A stretch of 8,685 nt of DNA from Synergistales bacterium Syner_01 (GTDB taxonomy: Bacteria > Synergistota > Synergistia > Synergistales > Aminobacteriaceae). Position 1 is the stretch's first letter. Every line of letters starts with the position of its first letter. The notes beneath the pieces were generated by a model. It saw only the letters and a program-made list of their open reading frames with translations. It was not told the origin of the DNA and ran no database searches. Of this stretch, positions 1 to 5,777 are shown one piece after another. The stretch lies in NCBI GenBank assembly GCA_001604435.1, contig LVBO01000104.1, forward strand, positions 1 through 8,685, given 5' to 3'. Made by a program: the position numbers and the translations under genes.

Positions 1-9
1 TCCATCACA

Positions 10-34
10 TGATCCCGTTGGAACAACGGAATCA
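10..34. repeat. Small inverted repeat at window edge
   Basis: TGATCCCGTTG and CAACGGAATCA form an 11-bp stem with one mismatch and a GAA loop. It lies just beyond the degraded transposase 3' end and could be part of the element's terminus, but no T-run follows it on either strand, so a terminator is not supported. Confidence 0.35.
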
Positions 35-343
35 ATCCGTGGTCACCGAAAGCTCCGCCTCGTCGGAACGTTACAACGGAATGCTCCCCTCAGCTGCGGA
101 AACGCTCCATGAAGTGGTCTCCGCAGTCTCCGTGCGCGTACAGCTCCCAGGAAAACCGAGCGCGTCCATGATACGGGTCCCGTTGCCTCCGGCGGATTCG
201 GCATGAACCGTTTCCCTCCGCTCTCCAGCAGCGACATGGTTCCGAAATGGTACAGGATCGCCTGCGTCGCAGAACGGGGCCGAGGTAAATCGGTTGCTTG
301 AGGAAGCGGAACCCCTGTTCCACGACGTTCCGGTTCTTGTATG

Positions 344-376
344 TCCTCAGGATTTCCGCAGGATTTCCGCAGGATT
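344..376. repeat. 11-bp tandem repeat, three copies, frame-breaking
   Basis: Three head-to-tail 11-bp units: TCCTCAGGATT, TCCGCAGGATT, TCCGCAGGATT. In the minus-strand transposase relic, removing one unit restores one continuous frame reading KNPAEILRTYKNRN. With three units the frame runs into a stop just after ILRKS. The third copy is therefore the likely inactivating duplication. Confidence 0.85.
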
Positions 377-629
377 CTTCCGCTTGACAGCCTTCTCCAT
401 CCGATACACGAGAATGAATGTCGACTCCCTGTCCATGGCGGATTTCCACGCTTTCTCCTCGACCTCTCCTATTTCGACGACTGCCCGTACGGTTCGTCGC
501 CGGAGGGGCAGCGTCCTTGTTCGGCCTGTCCTTGCCCCGTACGGCTTTCTCCTCGAACTCGACGGAGACGGAGGAGACGAAACCCTGCTTCACGACCTTC
601 TCCAGCAGTTCCGCTCCATATCGTCTCTT

Positions 630-1517
630 GAGTGCAGGAAGAACAAGTTCCGCTTCAAGAACAAGCTGATGTCCTTCGACTCGACGACGATCAGTCTCTG
701 CCTGTCGCTCTTTCCGTGGGCGAAGAGAGCCAAGGGCGGCGTCAAAGTTCATGTGCTTCTCGATCACGACGACTACATACCCTCCTTCGTCGCCGTAACG
801 GATGCGAAAACCCACGACAGCCGTATTTCGAAGGCGCTTTTCCTCAAGCCTGGCTCCATCGTGGCGATCGAAAGGGGGTATGTCGATTTTGCTCGGTTTC
901 GTTCCTGGGCGGAGCAGGGAGTCTTCTTCGGCATGAGAATGAAGGACAATGCCGTCTATGCAGTGGACGAAGTCCGTATGCCGCCGAAGGGAAGGAAGAT
1001 CGTCTCCGATGAAATCGTACACCACCTGACGGGAACGACTGCGCAGAAGTACCCCGGGCAGCTTCGGAGGACCGTCGAGAAGACCCCGGAGAAGAACAAC
1101 GAGGAGATAGTTCTTCTCACGAATCATCTCCAGTTCGGAGCGAGCACGATAAGCGCGATTTACAAGGACAGGTGGGAGATCGAACTCTTCTTCAAGACGC
1201 TGAAGCAGAATCCGAAGGTGAAAACTTTCGTCGGAGAGAGCGAAAACGCTCTTCTCATTCAGATTTGGACAGCCCTGATCCCCAAAGGGACTTTCTCTTG
1301 CCCGTTTCGTTCGGAACGGGCAATTCACCTTGTCTCCTTGCTGATGAAAAAGTGGCTCCATCATCTCTCGAAAGCGGGATGGTCCTTCGCGAACATGGCG
1401 ACCATGCTTCGGCTGAATCTCTTAACGTATCGTGTTTTGCTGGATTGGCTCAACGAACCGTTTGAAACGCCGCCCATTGTGCCGGATGTGGAGCAGTTGT
1501 CTTTGGCGTTTTCGTAG
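630..1517 (+). pseudogene. IS4-family transposase (DDE_Tnp_1), N-terminally truncated
   Basis: Recognisable from about LECRKNKFRFKNK to the end of an open frame that nominally begins at TTG 294. Numbered from 294, the catalytic core shows FDSTTI (D129), IERGYVDF (residue 193) and YKDRWEIELFFKTLKQ (E297), followed by the usual C-terminus ending QLSLAFS. In relatives with an N-terminal DUF4372 domain the second motif is normally DRGY, so Glu replaces the second catalytic Asp here. The DUF4372-like N-terminus (about 130 residues) is missing: codons between 294 and about 625 are antisense to the IS1634-type relic and match nothing in the IS4 family. An extra block of about 18 codons (1281-1334) interrupts the helix after QIWTALI. 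Leu also appears replaced by Pro in KQNPKVK. Transposition activity is very unlikely. Family is confident; the left limit is accurate to about 20 bp. Confidence 0.85.
1281..1334 (+). repeat. In-frame palindromic insertion inside the transposase
   Basis: About 54 bp (18 codons) that have no counterpart in related IS4 transposases, between QIWTALI and SLLMKKW. The core is a hairpin: TTGCCCGTTTC (1298-1308) pairs with GGAACGGGCAA (1313-1323) around a GTTC loop, 11 bp with one G.T pair. The reading frame stays open across it. It could be a small palindromic mobile element or local sequence drift; only one copy is visible here. Confidence 0.5.
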
Positions 1518-1792
1518 TTGGACAGCCGATTTAATTTTCGAGGTTCGAGAGAGCAGGGTACCTGTTTTCAAATCTGTCTGAAACAGCTTAGCAAACCCTT
1601 GGGAACTCAGAGAGCTATTTTGCATTTTGATCTATTTAGTGCAGCAGTGAGTGGGAATAGCAATAAAGGGGAAAGCATGCTGTTGCTGGACGGCAGTTCT
1701 ATAATGCCTTAATCACCGTCATCTGAAGACAGGCAGGCCCTCCTATTTGGTTTTTCGGTTGGAGCGATCCAAAGAAGAAATCGAGGTAAGGT
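1518..1792. other. Gene-free stretch after the transposase
   Basis: No coding signal on either strand that resembles a protein. It should include the right end of the IS4-type element, but because the left end is lost the terminal inverted repeat cannot be identified. A weak 6-bp inverted repeat CTGTTT/AAACAG lies near 1560-1590. The stretch is more AT-rich than its flanks. A toxin partner would usually sit here, upstream of the XRE-type antitoxin, but none can be seen. Confidence 0.5.
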
Positions 1793-2129
1793 ATGTTGGA
1801 ACACACGAAAACGCTCCTTACCGATGGAGAGTCCGTTTGCGTTATTCTGCCGAAGGCCGATTGTCTCCGCTTTCGGAAGCCGACGTGGATTTTGGTCGAA
1901 GATGAGAACGAAGAATCGCAGGAAGACCTTGTTCTGTGGGAAGAGAGTTCCGTCTTCCCTCGCGACAACGCACCGGGCGTGTTTCTCGCCGGAGCGCGCG
2001 CTCGCGGAGATGACGGGGATTCCTCGGCGCCATATCTCGGAGATGGAGAATGGAAAGCGCCCCGTCGGAAAGGCGAACGCCCGAAAGCCGGCCGAAGCCC
2101 TGAACGTGGGCTACCGTATATTTCTGTAG
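1793..2129 (+). pseudogene. XRE-family (HigA-like) antitoxin, frameshifted
   Basis: The N-terminal half reads MLEHTKTLLTDGESVCVILP...VEDENEESQEDLVLWEE...DNAPGVF in the frame starting at ATG 1793 (preceded by GAGGTAAGG). The C-terminal half, SPERALAEMTGIPRRHISEM and then ENGKRPVGKANARKPAEAL, lies in a different frame and ends at 2129. This is the layout of TA-associated XRE regulators: an acidic N-terminal region followed by a helix-turn-helix whose recognition helix contains GIPRRHISEMENGKR. The join lies near 1980-1985 where GVF runs directly into LSPERA; a stretch corresponding to about RExRG is missing, so a short deletion of roughly 16-17 bp that also shifts the frame is the simplest cause. 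The helix-turn-helix alone would no longer be translated from the normal start. No RelE/HigB-type toxin is adjacent. The homology call is from motif recognition. Confidence 0.75.
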
Positions 2130-2148
2130 CGGTTGCGTACGATCTGTA

Positions 2149-2164
2149 TCGGAACGCCTTCCGA
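2149..2164. repeat. Short perfect hairpin
   Basis: TCGGAA-CGCC-TTCCGA, 6-bp perfect stem with a four-base loop, just after the XRE pseudogene. No T-run follows directly, so at most it is a weak 3' structure. Confidence 0.3.
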
Positions 2165-2314
2165 ATCCTCGGCCAGGGAGTTGTCAGTACACGATAGGCC
2201 GGATTCCCTGATCTACCTCTACGGCTATGATCCCTTGCCCTTTTTTCCGCCTTTGGTGCCTACTGTTGAGCAAGGAAGATAAGAAATTCCTTACTTACGA
2301 GGGGGGAAAGCGCA

Positions 2315-2572
2315 ATGGAGCTTGCGAAGATCACGTCGAAGGGGCAGATCACCATTCCCGTCGATATCCGTCGGAAACTTGGAGTTAAAGAGGGCGACAA
2401 GGTTTTGTTCGTCGAGGAAGCCGGGAGGATCTACATTCTCAATTCTTCGATGGAGGCTCTCAGGGAAGCGCAGGCCGCATTCTCGGGCGAGGCCGAGCGG
2501 GCAGGGTTGAAGAGCGAGGACGTAGTCGTCGCTCTGATGAAGGAGTTCCGGCGCGAAAGAACGGTGGAGTAA
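2315..2572 (+). CDS. AbrB/MazE-family (SpoVT-type) antitoxin
   Basis: An 85-residue protein with the swapped-hairpin AbrB fold at its N-terminus: ITSKGQITIPVDIRRKLGVK followed by EGDKVLFVEEAGRIYI (residues 6-45). In this family this part dimerises and binds the operator DNA. The C-terminal half (46-85) is a charged helical tail, SSMEALREAQAAFSGEAERA onward, of the sort that wraps a VapC/PIN toxin. The start is supported by GAGGGGGG eight bases upstream. The stop is followed after one base by the ATG of a vapC stump, the normal antitoxin-toxin order. Length and motifs look intact, so the protein is probably made, yet its toxin partner is destroyed. A palindrome AAGGAA/TTCCTT just upstream (about 2273-2293) could be its operator, which is inference only. 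Family call is strong. Confidence 0.93.
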   Translation: MELAKITSKGQITIPVDIRRKLGVKEGDKVLFVEEAGRIYILNSSMEALREAQAAFSGEAERAGLKSEDVVVALMKEFRRERTVE

Positions 2573-2573
2573 C

Positions 2574-2645
2574 ATGCGGGTGATGCTGAACACCAATGCG
2601 CTCGTCTCCCTGCTTGATGGAGCGTATATTCTTGGCACTTGCTAA
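2574..2645 (+). pseudogene. VapC-type PIN-domain toxin, 23-codon stump
   Basis: Starts one base after the AbrB-type antitoxin stop and reads MRVMLNTNALVSLLDGAYILGTC then TAA. The first 14 residues match the opening beta-strand of VapC/PIN toxins, typically (R)V(M)LDTNVLVSLL. Two lesions are visible. The first metal-binding Asp of the DTN motif is Asn here (AAC), and homology stops after SLL at about 2615, leaving out the remaining roughly 110-130 residues and all other acidic residues of the active site. The TAA overlaps by two bases the stop of the convergent Phd-like antitoxin, so the deletion joint lies between about 2615 and 2640. The product cannot be an RNase. The gene identity follows from position and motif. 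Confidence 0.8.
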
Positions 2646-2914
2646 GCGTTGCGGGCGCGATGTATCTCCTCGTCGATATCTTCCATCGTCATTCCGTCGA
2701 GTTCCTTCTCGACAGAGAAGGAGCGCACTCGTTCCACCGCCCTCATCGCTTGCGCCTGCCGAAAGCTTGCCACGATCTCCTCGATGTCGTCCAACTCCTC
2801 CAAGGGGAAACAGAGCGCCTTCGGGCGATTATTGGACGTCAGCACACGATATCCGGGGCCGCTGTAAAGAACTGCCGGATTCTTTTTGATCTCCCGAACG
2901 GAAACCATCTTCAC
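2642..2914 (-). CDS. Phd/YefM-like antitoxin, orphan
   Basis: A 90-residue protein if started at GTG 2914, beginning (V)KMVSVREIKKNPAVLYSG. The N-terminal part with VREIKKNP and VLTSNNRPKALCFPLEE has the Phd/YefM pattern (a strand-helix DNA-binding dimer with the N-G-x-P-like turn, here NNRPKA). The tail AMRAVERVRSF...MTMEDIDEEIHRARNA is the typical Glu/Arg-rich toxin-binding helix ending in I..EI...R. I choose GTG 2914 because GGAGGT lies eight bases before it; TTG 2920 would be too close and ATG 2908 rather far. No toxin follows on this strand: the stop runs straight into the reverse side of the vapC stump. The gene appears intact. Family placement is good but not certain. Confidence 0.82.
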   Translation of the reverse strand: MKMVSVREIKKNPAVLYSGPGYRVLTSNNRPKALCFPLEELDDIEEIVASFRQAQAMRAVERVRSFSVEKELDGMTMEDIDEEIHRARNA

Positions 2915-2920
2915 GATCAA

Positions 2921-2985
2921 CCACCTCCGTTTAATCCCTCGATATATCCTACATCACCACCCTTATTGTATCCCAAAACAGGGGG
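2921..2985 (-). promoter_or_regulatory. Candidate promoter/leader of the Phd-like antitoxin
   Basis: AT-rich segment directly before the antitoxin. On the minus strand it has TTGGGA, then 19 bases, then TAGGAT, and an upstream TACAAT. None is a convincing sigma-70 pair, so this is only the most likely place for the promoter. GGAGGT at its 3' end is the ribosome-binding site. Confidence 0.3.
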
Positions 2986-2997
2986 CGTATCTCGTTT

Positions 2998-3075
2998 TCA
3001 TTCCCAGCTCTCCGTATCCGTTGCGGCTTCGATGAAATCAAGCAGCTTGCGCTCCTGCGGATCGTCGCGGAGCAT
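2998..3075 (-). pseudogene. Possible 25-codon C-terminal gene remnant
   Basis: Reads MLRDDPQERKLLDFIEAATD then TESWE and stop. The composition (amphipathic, acidic helix with a clean stop) looks like the tail of a real protein rather than random sequence. An in-frame TGA lies four codons before the ATG, so no larger gene exists now. No ribosome-binding site is evident. I do not recognise the parent family. It lies between the ATPase stop and the orphan antitoxin, another indication of deletion in this interval. Confidence 0.3.
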
Positions 3076-3084
3076 GCGCGACTG

Positions 3085-4260
3085 TCATCGGCACGCCCCC
3101 GCGATGCCGCCGGCGTTTCTCCACGAGAGGACCGAATGCCCTTCCCTTTCGTACTCCTCATCTCCGCCGTAGATCAGGAAGGTCTTTCCGGCGTTCTTGC
3201 CGGCGATCTCCTTCCAGCGTCCGATTGCTCGGAAGAACTCGCGGGTCACCGTTTTTCCGGATTTTACCTCGACCGCGTCCAGAAAACCGTCGTTTTCGAT
3301 CAGGAAGTCGATTTCGAAGCCGCTTCGGTCTCGCCAGAAGTAGAGTTCGGGCTCGCGCCCTTCGTTGAGGCGCGCCTTCAAAAGCTCGACGGCGACCATG
3401 TTCTCGAAGACGGCGCCTCGCAGGGGGTGCGTTTCGAGCTGCTCTTCGCTCCGGATGCCGAGAAGGTGGCAGAGCAGCCCGGTGTCGTGGAAGTAGAGTT
3501 TCGGGGTCTGGAGGAGGCGCTTATTGAAGTTGCGGAAATAAGGACGGACAAGAAAGACGATGGAGCCTGCCTCCAGGATGGAAAACCACGCCTTGGCGGT
3601 GTTGTGGACGACGCCGCACTCCCCCGCCAGAGAAGAGAAGTTGACGAGCTGCCCGGCCCGCCCGGAGCACAGGCGAAGGAAGCGCTGAAAGGTGGAGAGG
3701 TCGCGGACGTTGAGTATCGAGCGTACATCGCGCTCAAGGTAGGTCGCGGTATAGTTGGCGAACCATGCGGCTCTCTCCACTTTGCGGGTGTGCAGCGGAG
3801 GATAGCCGCCCGACAAGATTGCTTCGTCGGCGCTTTCGGGGAGCAACACGGCGCCTCGCAGTTCGTCGAAGGAGAAGGGAGGGAGCTGCAGGAGCGCCGT
3901 TCTGCCCGCAAGGCTCTGCGTGATGTTCTCTAAAAGGTGAAAGTGCTGCGAGCCGGTGAGAACGAAGAGCCCCATCCTCCCGTCGAGGTCGACCCGCCCC
4001 TGAAGATAGGAAAAGAGCGACGGGACGCGCTGCGCTTCGTCGAAGAGAGCACCGTCGGGGAAGCGATCCAGAAACGAGCGGGGATCATTCTCCGCGAATT
4101 CGCGCCGGTCGGGATCCTCCAGCGAGACGTACGGTTTCTCCGGAAAGAGAAAACGAGCGAGCGTGGTCTTTCCGGACTGTCTTGCGCCGGTCACGGCAAG
4201 ACAGGGGAAGCCTTCCATCAGTTGTAAGGCCGTTTTTTCCATTTTTCGCGGGATATACAT
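3085..4260 (-). CDS. AAA_14 / DUF4143 family P-loop ATPase
   Basis: A complete 391-residue cytoplasmic protein. The N-terminal AAA_14 domain has Walker A GARQSGKT (25-32), Walker B ALFDEAQ (71-77, D74/E75), a sensor-like LTGSQ (101-105) and SLAGR (116-120). The C-terminal DUF4143 region starts around YTATYLERDVRSIL (170-183), continues through RLCSGRAGQLVNFSSLA, YFHDTGLLCHLLGI and HPLRGAVFENMV, and ends with FWRDRSGFEIDFLI (308-321) and VEVKSG (330-335). The last two form an E-x-D...E-x-K pattern reminiscent of PD-(D/E)XK nucleases (E316, D318, E331, K333). Length is close to the family norm. The start has GAGGTGA before ATG 4260. Proteins of this family are common, variable in copy number and often near TA or mobile genes; their substrate and cellular role are not established, so no specific function is claimed. 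The opposite-strand frame at 3136-3933 is a shadow. Confidence 0.95.
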   Translation of the reverse strand: MYIPRKMEKTALQLMEGFPCLAVTGARQSGKTTLARFLFPEKPYVSLEDPDRREFAENDPRSFLDRFPDGALFDEAQRVPSLFSYLQGRVDLDGRMGLFVLTGSQHFHLLENITQSLAGRTALLQLPPFSFDELRGAVLLPESADEAILSGGYPPLHTRKVERAAWFANYTATYLERDVRSILNVRDLSTFQRFLRLCSGRAGQLVNFSSLAGECGVVHNTAKAWFSILEAGSIVFLVRPYFRNFNKRLLQTPKLYFHDTGLLCHLLGIRSEEQLETHPLRGAVFENMVAVELLKARLNEGREPELYFWRDRSGFEIDFLIENDGFLDAVEVKSGKTVTREFFRAIGRWKEIAGKNAGKTFLIYGGDEEYEREGHSVLSWRNAGGIAGACR

Positions 4261-4315
4261 CCGGCATCACCTCGTTCATGCTCGTTCTTCGGCGGAAAGG
4301 GCCTGTACAAAGTGG

Positions 4316-4344
4316 AGGGTACCCGATTTTCGGCTGATTGTCAA
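4316..4344 (-). promoter_or_regulatory. Candidate promoter of the ATPase gene
   Basis: On the minus strand TTGACA (4344-4339) is a perfect -35 box and lies 17 bases before TACCCT (4321-4316), a weak -10. The predicted start is about 50 bases before the ATG. The -35 overlaps the loop and one arm of the 12-bp inverted repeat 4329-4365, a layout typical of a repressed promoter. The poor -10 keeps confidence low. Confidence 0.38.
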
Positions 4345-4365
4345 TTCAATTACCAATCAGCCGAA
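4329..4365. repeat. 12-bp perfect inverted repeat between divergent genes
   Basis: TTCGGCTGATTG (4329-4340) and CAATCAGCCGAA (4354-4365) are perfect complements separated by 13 AT-rich bases. With gaps, symmetry extends outward to TACC (about 4320) and GGTA (about 4370). No T-run follows, so it is unlikely to be a terminator. Position between the ATPase and the YefM-like antitoxin, over the ATPase -35, suggests an operator; an end of a small mobile element is an alternative. Confidence 0.7.
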
Positions 4366-4449
4366 GTGCGGTATTCCATGGTTGACCTGAAAGTCGACCG
4401 TGACGAGGTCGTCCCGTTTATTCTCCGAAGCAGCGAATCCGCACGGAAA

Positions 4450-4500
4450 TATCCTCATTATGATAAAATTGCGCTATCCTCATCAGGAGGTGATTTCATG
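4450..4500 (+). promoter_or_regulatory. Extended -10 promoter with flanking direct repeats, ahead of the YefM-like antitoxin
   Basis: TGATAAAAT (4461-4469) is a near-perfect extended -10 (TGn + TAAAAT, five of six to TATAAT). No good -35 is seen, which extended -10 promoters tolerate. Two copies of TATCCTCAT (4450-4458 and 4475-4483) flank the -10, with starts 25 bp apart, and could be autoregulatory sites for the TA complex. AGGAGGTGA ends close before ATG 4498 and is a strong ribosome-binding site. Confidence 0.45.
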
Positions 4501-4777
4501 CCGTATATTCGTCCTGTTTCGGATCTGCGAAACAAATTCGCGGAGATTTCGAAGATTGTCCACGAGTGTCAGGAGCCGATTTTTCTTTTCGAAAAACGGG
4601 TACGGCGATATGGTTGTGATGAGTATCGAGCAGTTTGAAAGGCTCCAGTTTGAAAACGAAATCGTCCTCAAGCTGAGAGAGGCGGAAAACCAGTCAAGCG
4701 CCGACGACAGGCGATACAGCCACGCCGAGGTGTTTGATGCGCTTCGGGAACGTCTGGCCGATGGGCGAAAAATATAA
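4498..4777 (+). pseudogene. YefM/Phd-family antitoxin with a one-base insertion
   Basis: Frame one reads MPYIRPVSDLRNKFAEISKI then VHECQEPIF and runs into unrelated sequence ending at 4638. Frame two carries on with SKNGYGDMVVMSIEQFERLQ, then FENEIVLKLREAE...RRYSHAEVFDALRERL, to the stop at 4777. Together they give a full YefM/Phd antitoxin of about 92 residues: N-terminal DNA-binding SDLR...EISKIV and EPIFLTKNGYG-type turn, then a C-terminal toxin-binding helix. Removing one T from the TTTT at 4586-4589 restores CTT-TCG-AAA-AAC (LSKN) and one frame. The shift lies in a T-rich run, so slippage, a sequencing error or a true mutation are all possible. Its stop overlaps the downstream toxin start, as in intact TA operons. 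Confidence 0.85.
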
Positions 4778-5039
4778 TATCAGGTATCTCGAACTGGCGC
4801 GTTCCGATCTTTTGGGTATTGCCGAATATGTAAATTCACAGGCTTTGGAGAGGGGGACGGCGAACGGGCTGGTCGACTCTTTGGAGAAGGCGCTCTTGCC
4901 CGGAGCTCCGCTTAGGTTGCGATGGTTATATCCCCTGTGTGAATTCCTCCGCCCGTTTTTTGAAATCAAGGAGGAAGCTGTCGAAGTCGATTCCGAAGAC
5001 CTCCTTGAAAACTCTGTCATGTTGCGAGGTGGAATATAA
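4761..5039 (+). pseudogene. RelE/ParE-type toxin, C-terminally truncated
   Basis: Starts at ATG 4761, overlapping the antitoxin by 17 bases. MGEKYNIRYLELARSDLLGI then AEYVNSQALERGTANGLVDS and LEKALLPGAP (residues 1-50) match the first helices of RelE/ParE ribosome- or gyrase-directed toxins. After about residue 50 (near 4910) the expected beta-sheet with its conserved Arg/Tyr residues (…KYPYYRIYVRNFTVFY-like) is absent. The frame stays open to 5039 only because it runs antisense into the 3' end of the convergent metalloprotease gene. The catalytic region is gone, so the toxin should be inactive. The break coincides with the left border of the AT-rich segment. Confidence 0.78.
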
Positions 5040-5777
5040 TCGTTTTATATATTGTGCAAATTTATGTTCGCCATAATTGGTGATGATATTTTCAACAATG
5101 TACCCGAATTCCGAGTAAATGAAAGCGATAGGATAGCGTACGTTGAGAGGAACCTCTCTTTCTCTTGCTGTTCCGTAATCCCTTGGATCTATGAAATTGC
5201 CACGGCTTATGCAACTGTATGTTTCCTTTTTTCCTGGATACCATGATGTTCCCATCTGATTCGCATGATACATTGCAATTCCTTCCAGGAGCCATCGAGG
5301 GAAGTAGAGGTATGCGGCTAAAAGCCCCATATGCTGGTAGAGCAGCACATGAGACAACTCATGTTTCAGGTATATTTCCAAGGAGATCTTGCCTTCTTGC
5401 GCCTCTAGAAGAGCCCACGGAGATATCGCCAGGCCGCCGTTGGGATAGGCATAGAACCTTGCTTTTGTCGTCGAGCGCCGCAAGTAGCTGTCTTTGTCGC
5501 GAAAAATGTACAGTACGGGTTTCCGAAGAAAGTGGAGTTTATGTGTTTTTTCTACCGTAGGCGGATACGAATCGATCACCGCGTAATCGTCGAATGCCGC
5601 TCCGTGCTGTTCATAGATAATGACGTTCGAAAGCTCATGTTTTGTGAAGCCTAACTTTAGAGGGGAATAGGGGAATAACTTGCCCCACAGAAAGAGATAC
5701 GTCGCAATACACACAGCCGTAACGGCTACAAGCGCTGCTATAATTTTGATGATGTTTTGTCCTGTGAATCTGCTCAT
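4926..5777 (-). CDS. Membrane-anchored predicted zinc metalloprotease (gluzincin, peptidase MA-like)
   Basis: A 283-residue protein. Residues 8-31 (NIIKIIAALVAVTAVCIATY…) are a single N-terminal membrane helix following a short positive N-terminus, so the rest probably faces outward as a signal-anchored domain. The zinc signature is KHELSHVLL (H139, E140, H143), with the third ligand likely E165 in RWLLEGIAMY; the HExxH...WLxEGxA spacing of 22 residues is that of peptidase MA-type gluzincins. The preceding VLYIFRDKDSY and ARFYAYPNGGLAISP segments resemble the strand and edge region that leads to the active site in that clan. AGGAGCG precedes ATG 5777. Its codon use and base composition are AT-richer than both flanks, and it converges on a truncated toxin, so it was probably acquired by transfer. 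The substrate is unknown. Confidence 0.82.
   Translation of the reverse strand: MSRFTGQNIIKIIAALVAVTAVCIATYLFLWGKLFPYSPLKLGFTKHELSNVIIYEQHGAAFDDYAVIDSYPPTVEKTHKLHFLRKPVLYIFRDKDSYLRRSTTKARFYAYPNGGLAISPWALLEAQEGKISLEIYLKHELSHVLLYQHMGLLAAYLYFPRWLLEGIAMYHANQMGTSWYPGKKETYSCISRGNFIDPRDYGTAREREVPLNVRYPIAFIYSEFGYIVENIITNYGEHKFAQYIKRLYSTSQHDRVFKEVFGIDFDSFLLDFKKRAEEFTQGI

Larger units (their letters stand above)
1..630 (-). pseudogene. Degraded IS1634-like (DDE) transposase, C-terminal part
   Basis: Remnant of a DDE transposase of the IS1634 type, read on the minus strand. The best block (about 260-345) reads YKNRNVVEQGFRFLKQP, the Y..(R)..VE..F..LK signature around the third catalytic acid. Just upstream in another frame lies ESTFILVYRMEKAVKRKNPAEILR, matching the strand before that motif, and further upstream GKDRPNKDAAP resembles the RG+P segment of the family. 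These blocks lie in different frames. One shift comes from an 11-bp repeat at 344-376 and another lies near 500-520. After LGPV the hydrophobic C-terminal helices are not recognisable, although a weak tail (RFMPNPPEATGP) appears in another frame. The 5' half is absent, cut by the junction with the IS4 relic near 630. The 424-codon open frame on this strand runs mostly antisense to the neighbouring transposase and is not a gene. Family assignment is from motif memory and fairly secure; exact ends are not. Confidence 0.72.

Noticed and set aside
344..376. CRISPR-like or iteron repeat
   Set aside because: Only three contiguous 11-bp units, explained by duplication within a transposase gene.
90..1364. 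424-codon open frame on the minus strand
   Set aside because: From about 640 to 1364 it is purely antisense to the IS4 core. Only the part below about 630 has homology, and there the true relic needs several frames.
3136..3933. 265-codon open frame on the plus strand
   Set aside because: Exact antisense of the AAA_14/DUF4143 ATPase, whose motifs are unmistakable on the other strand.
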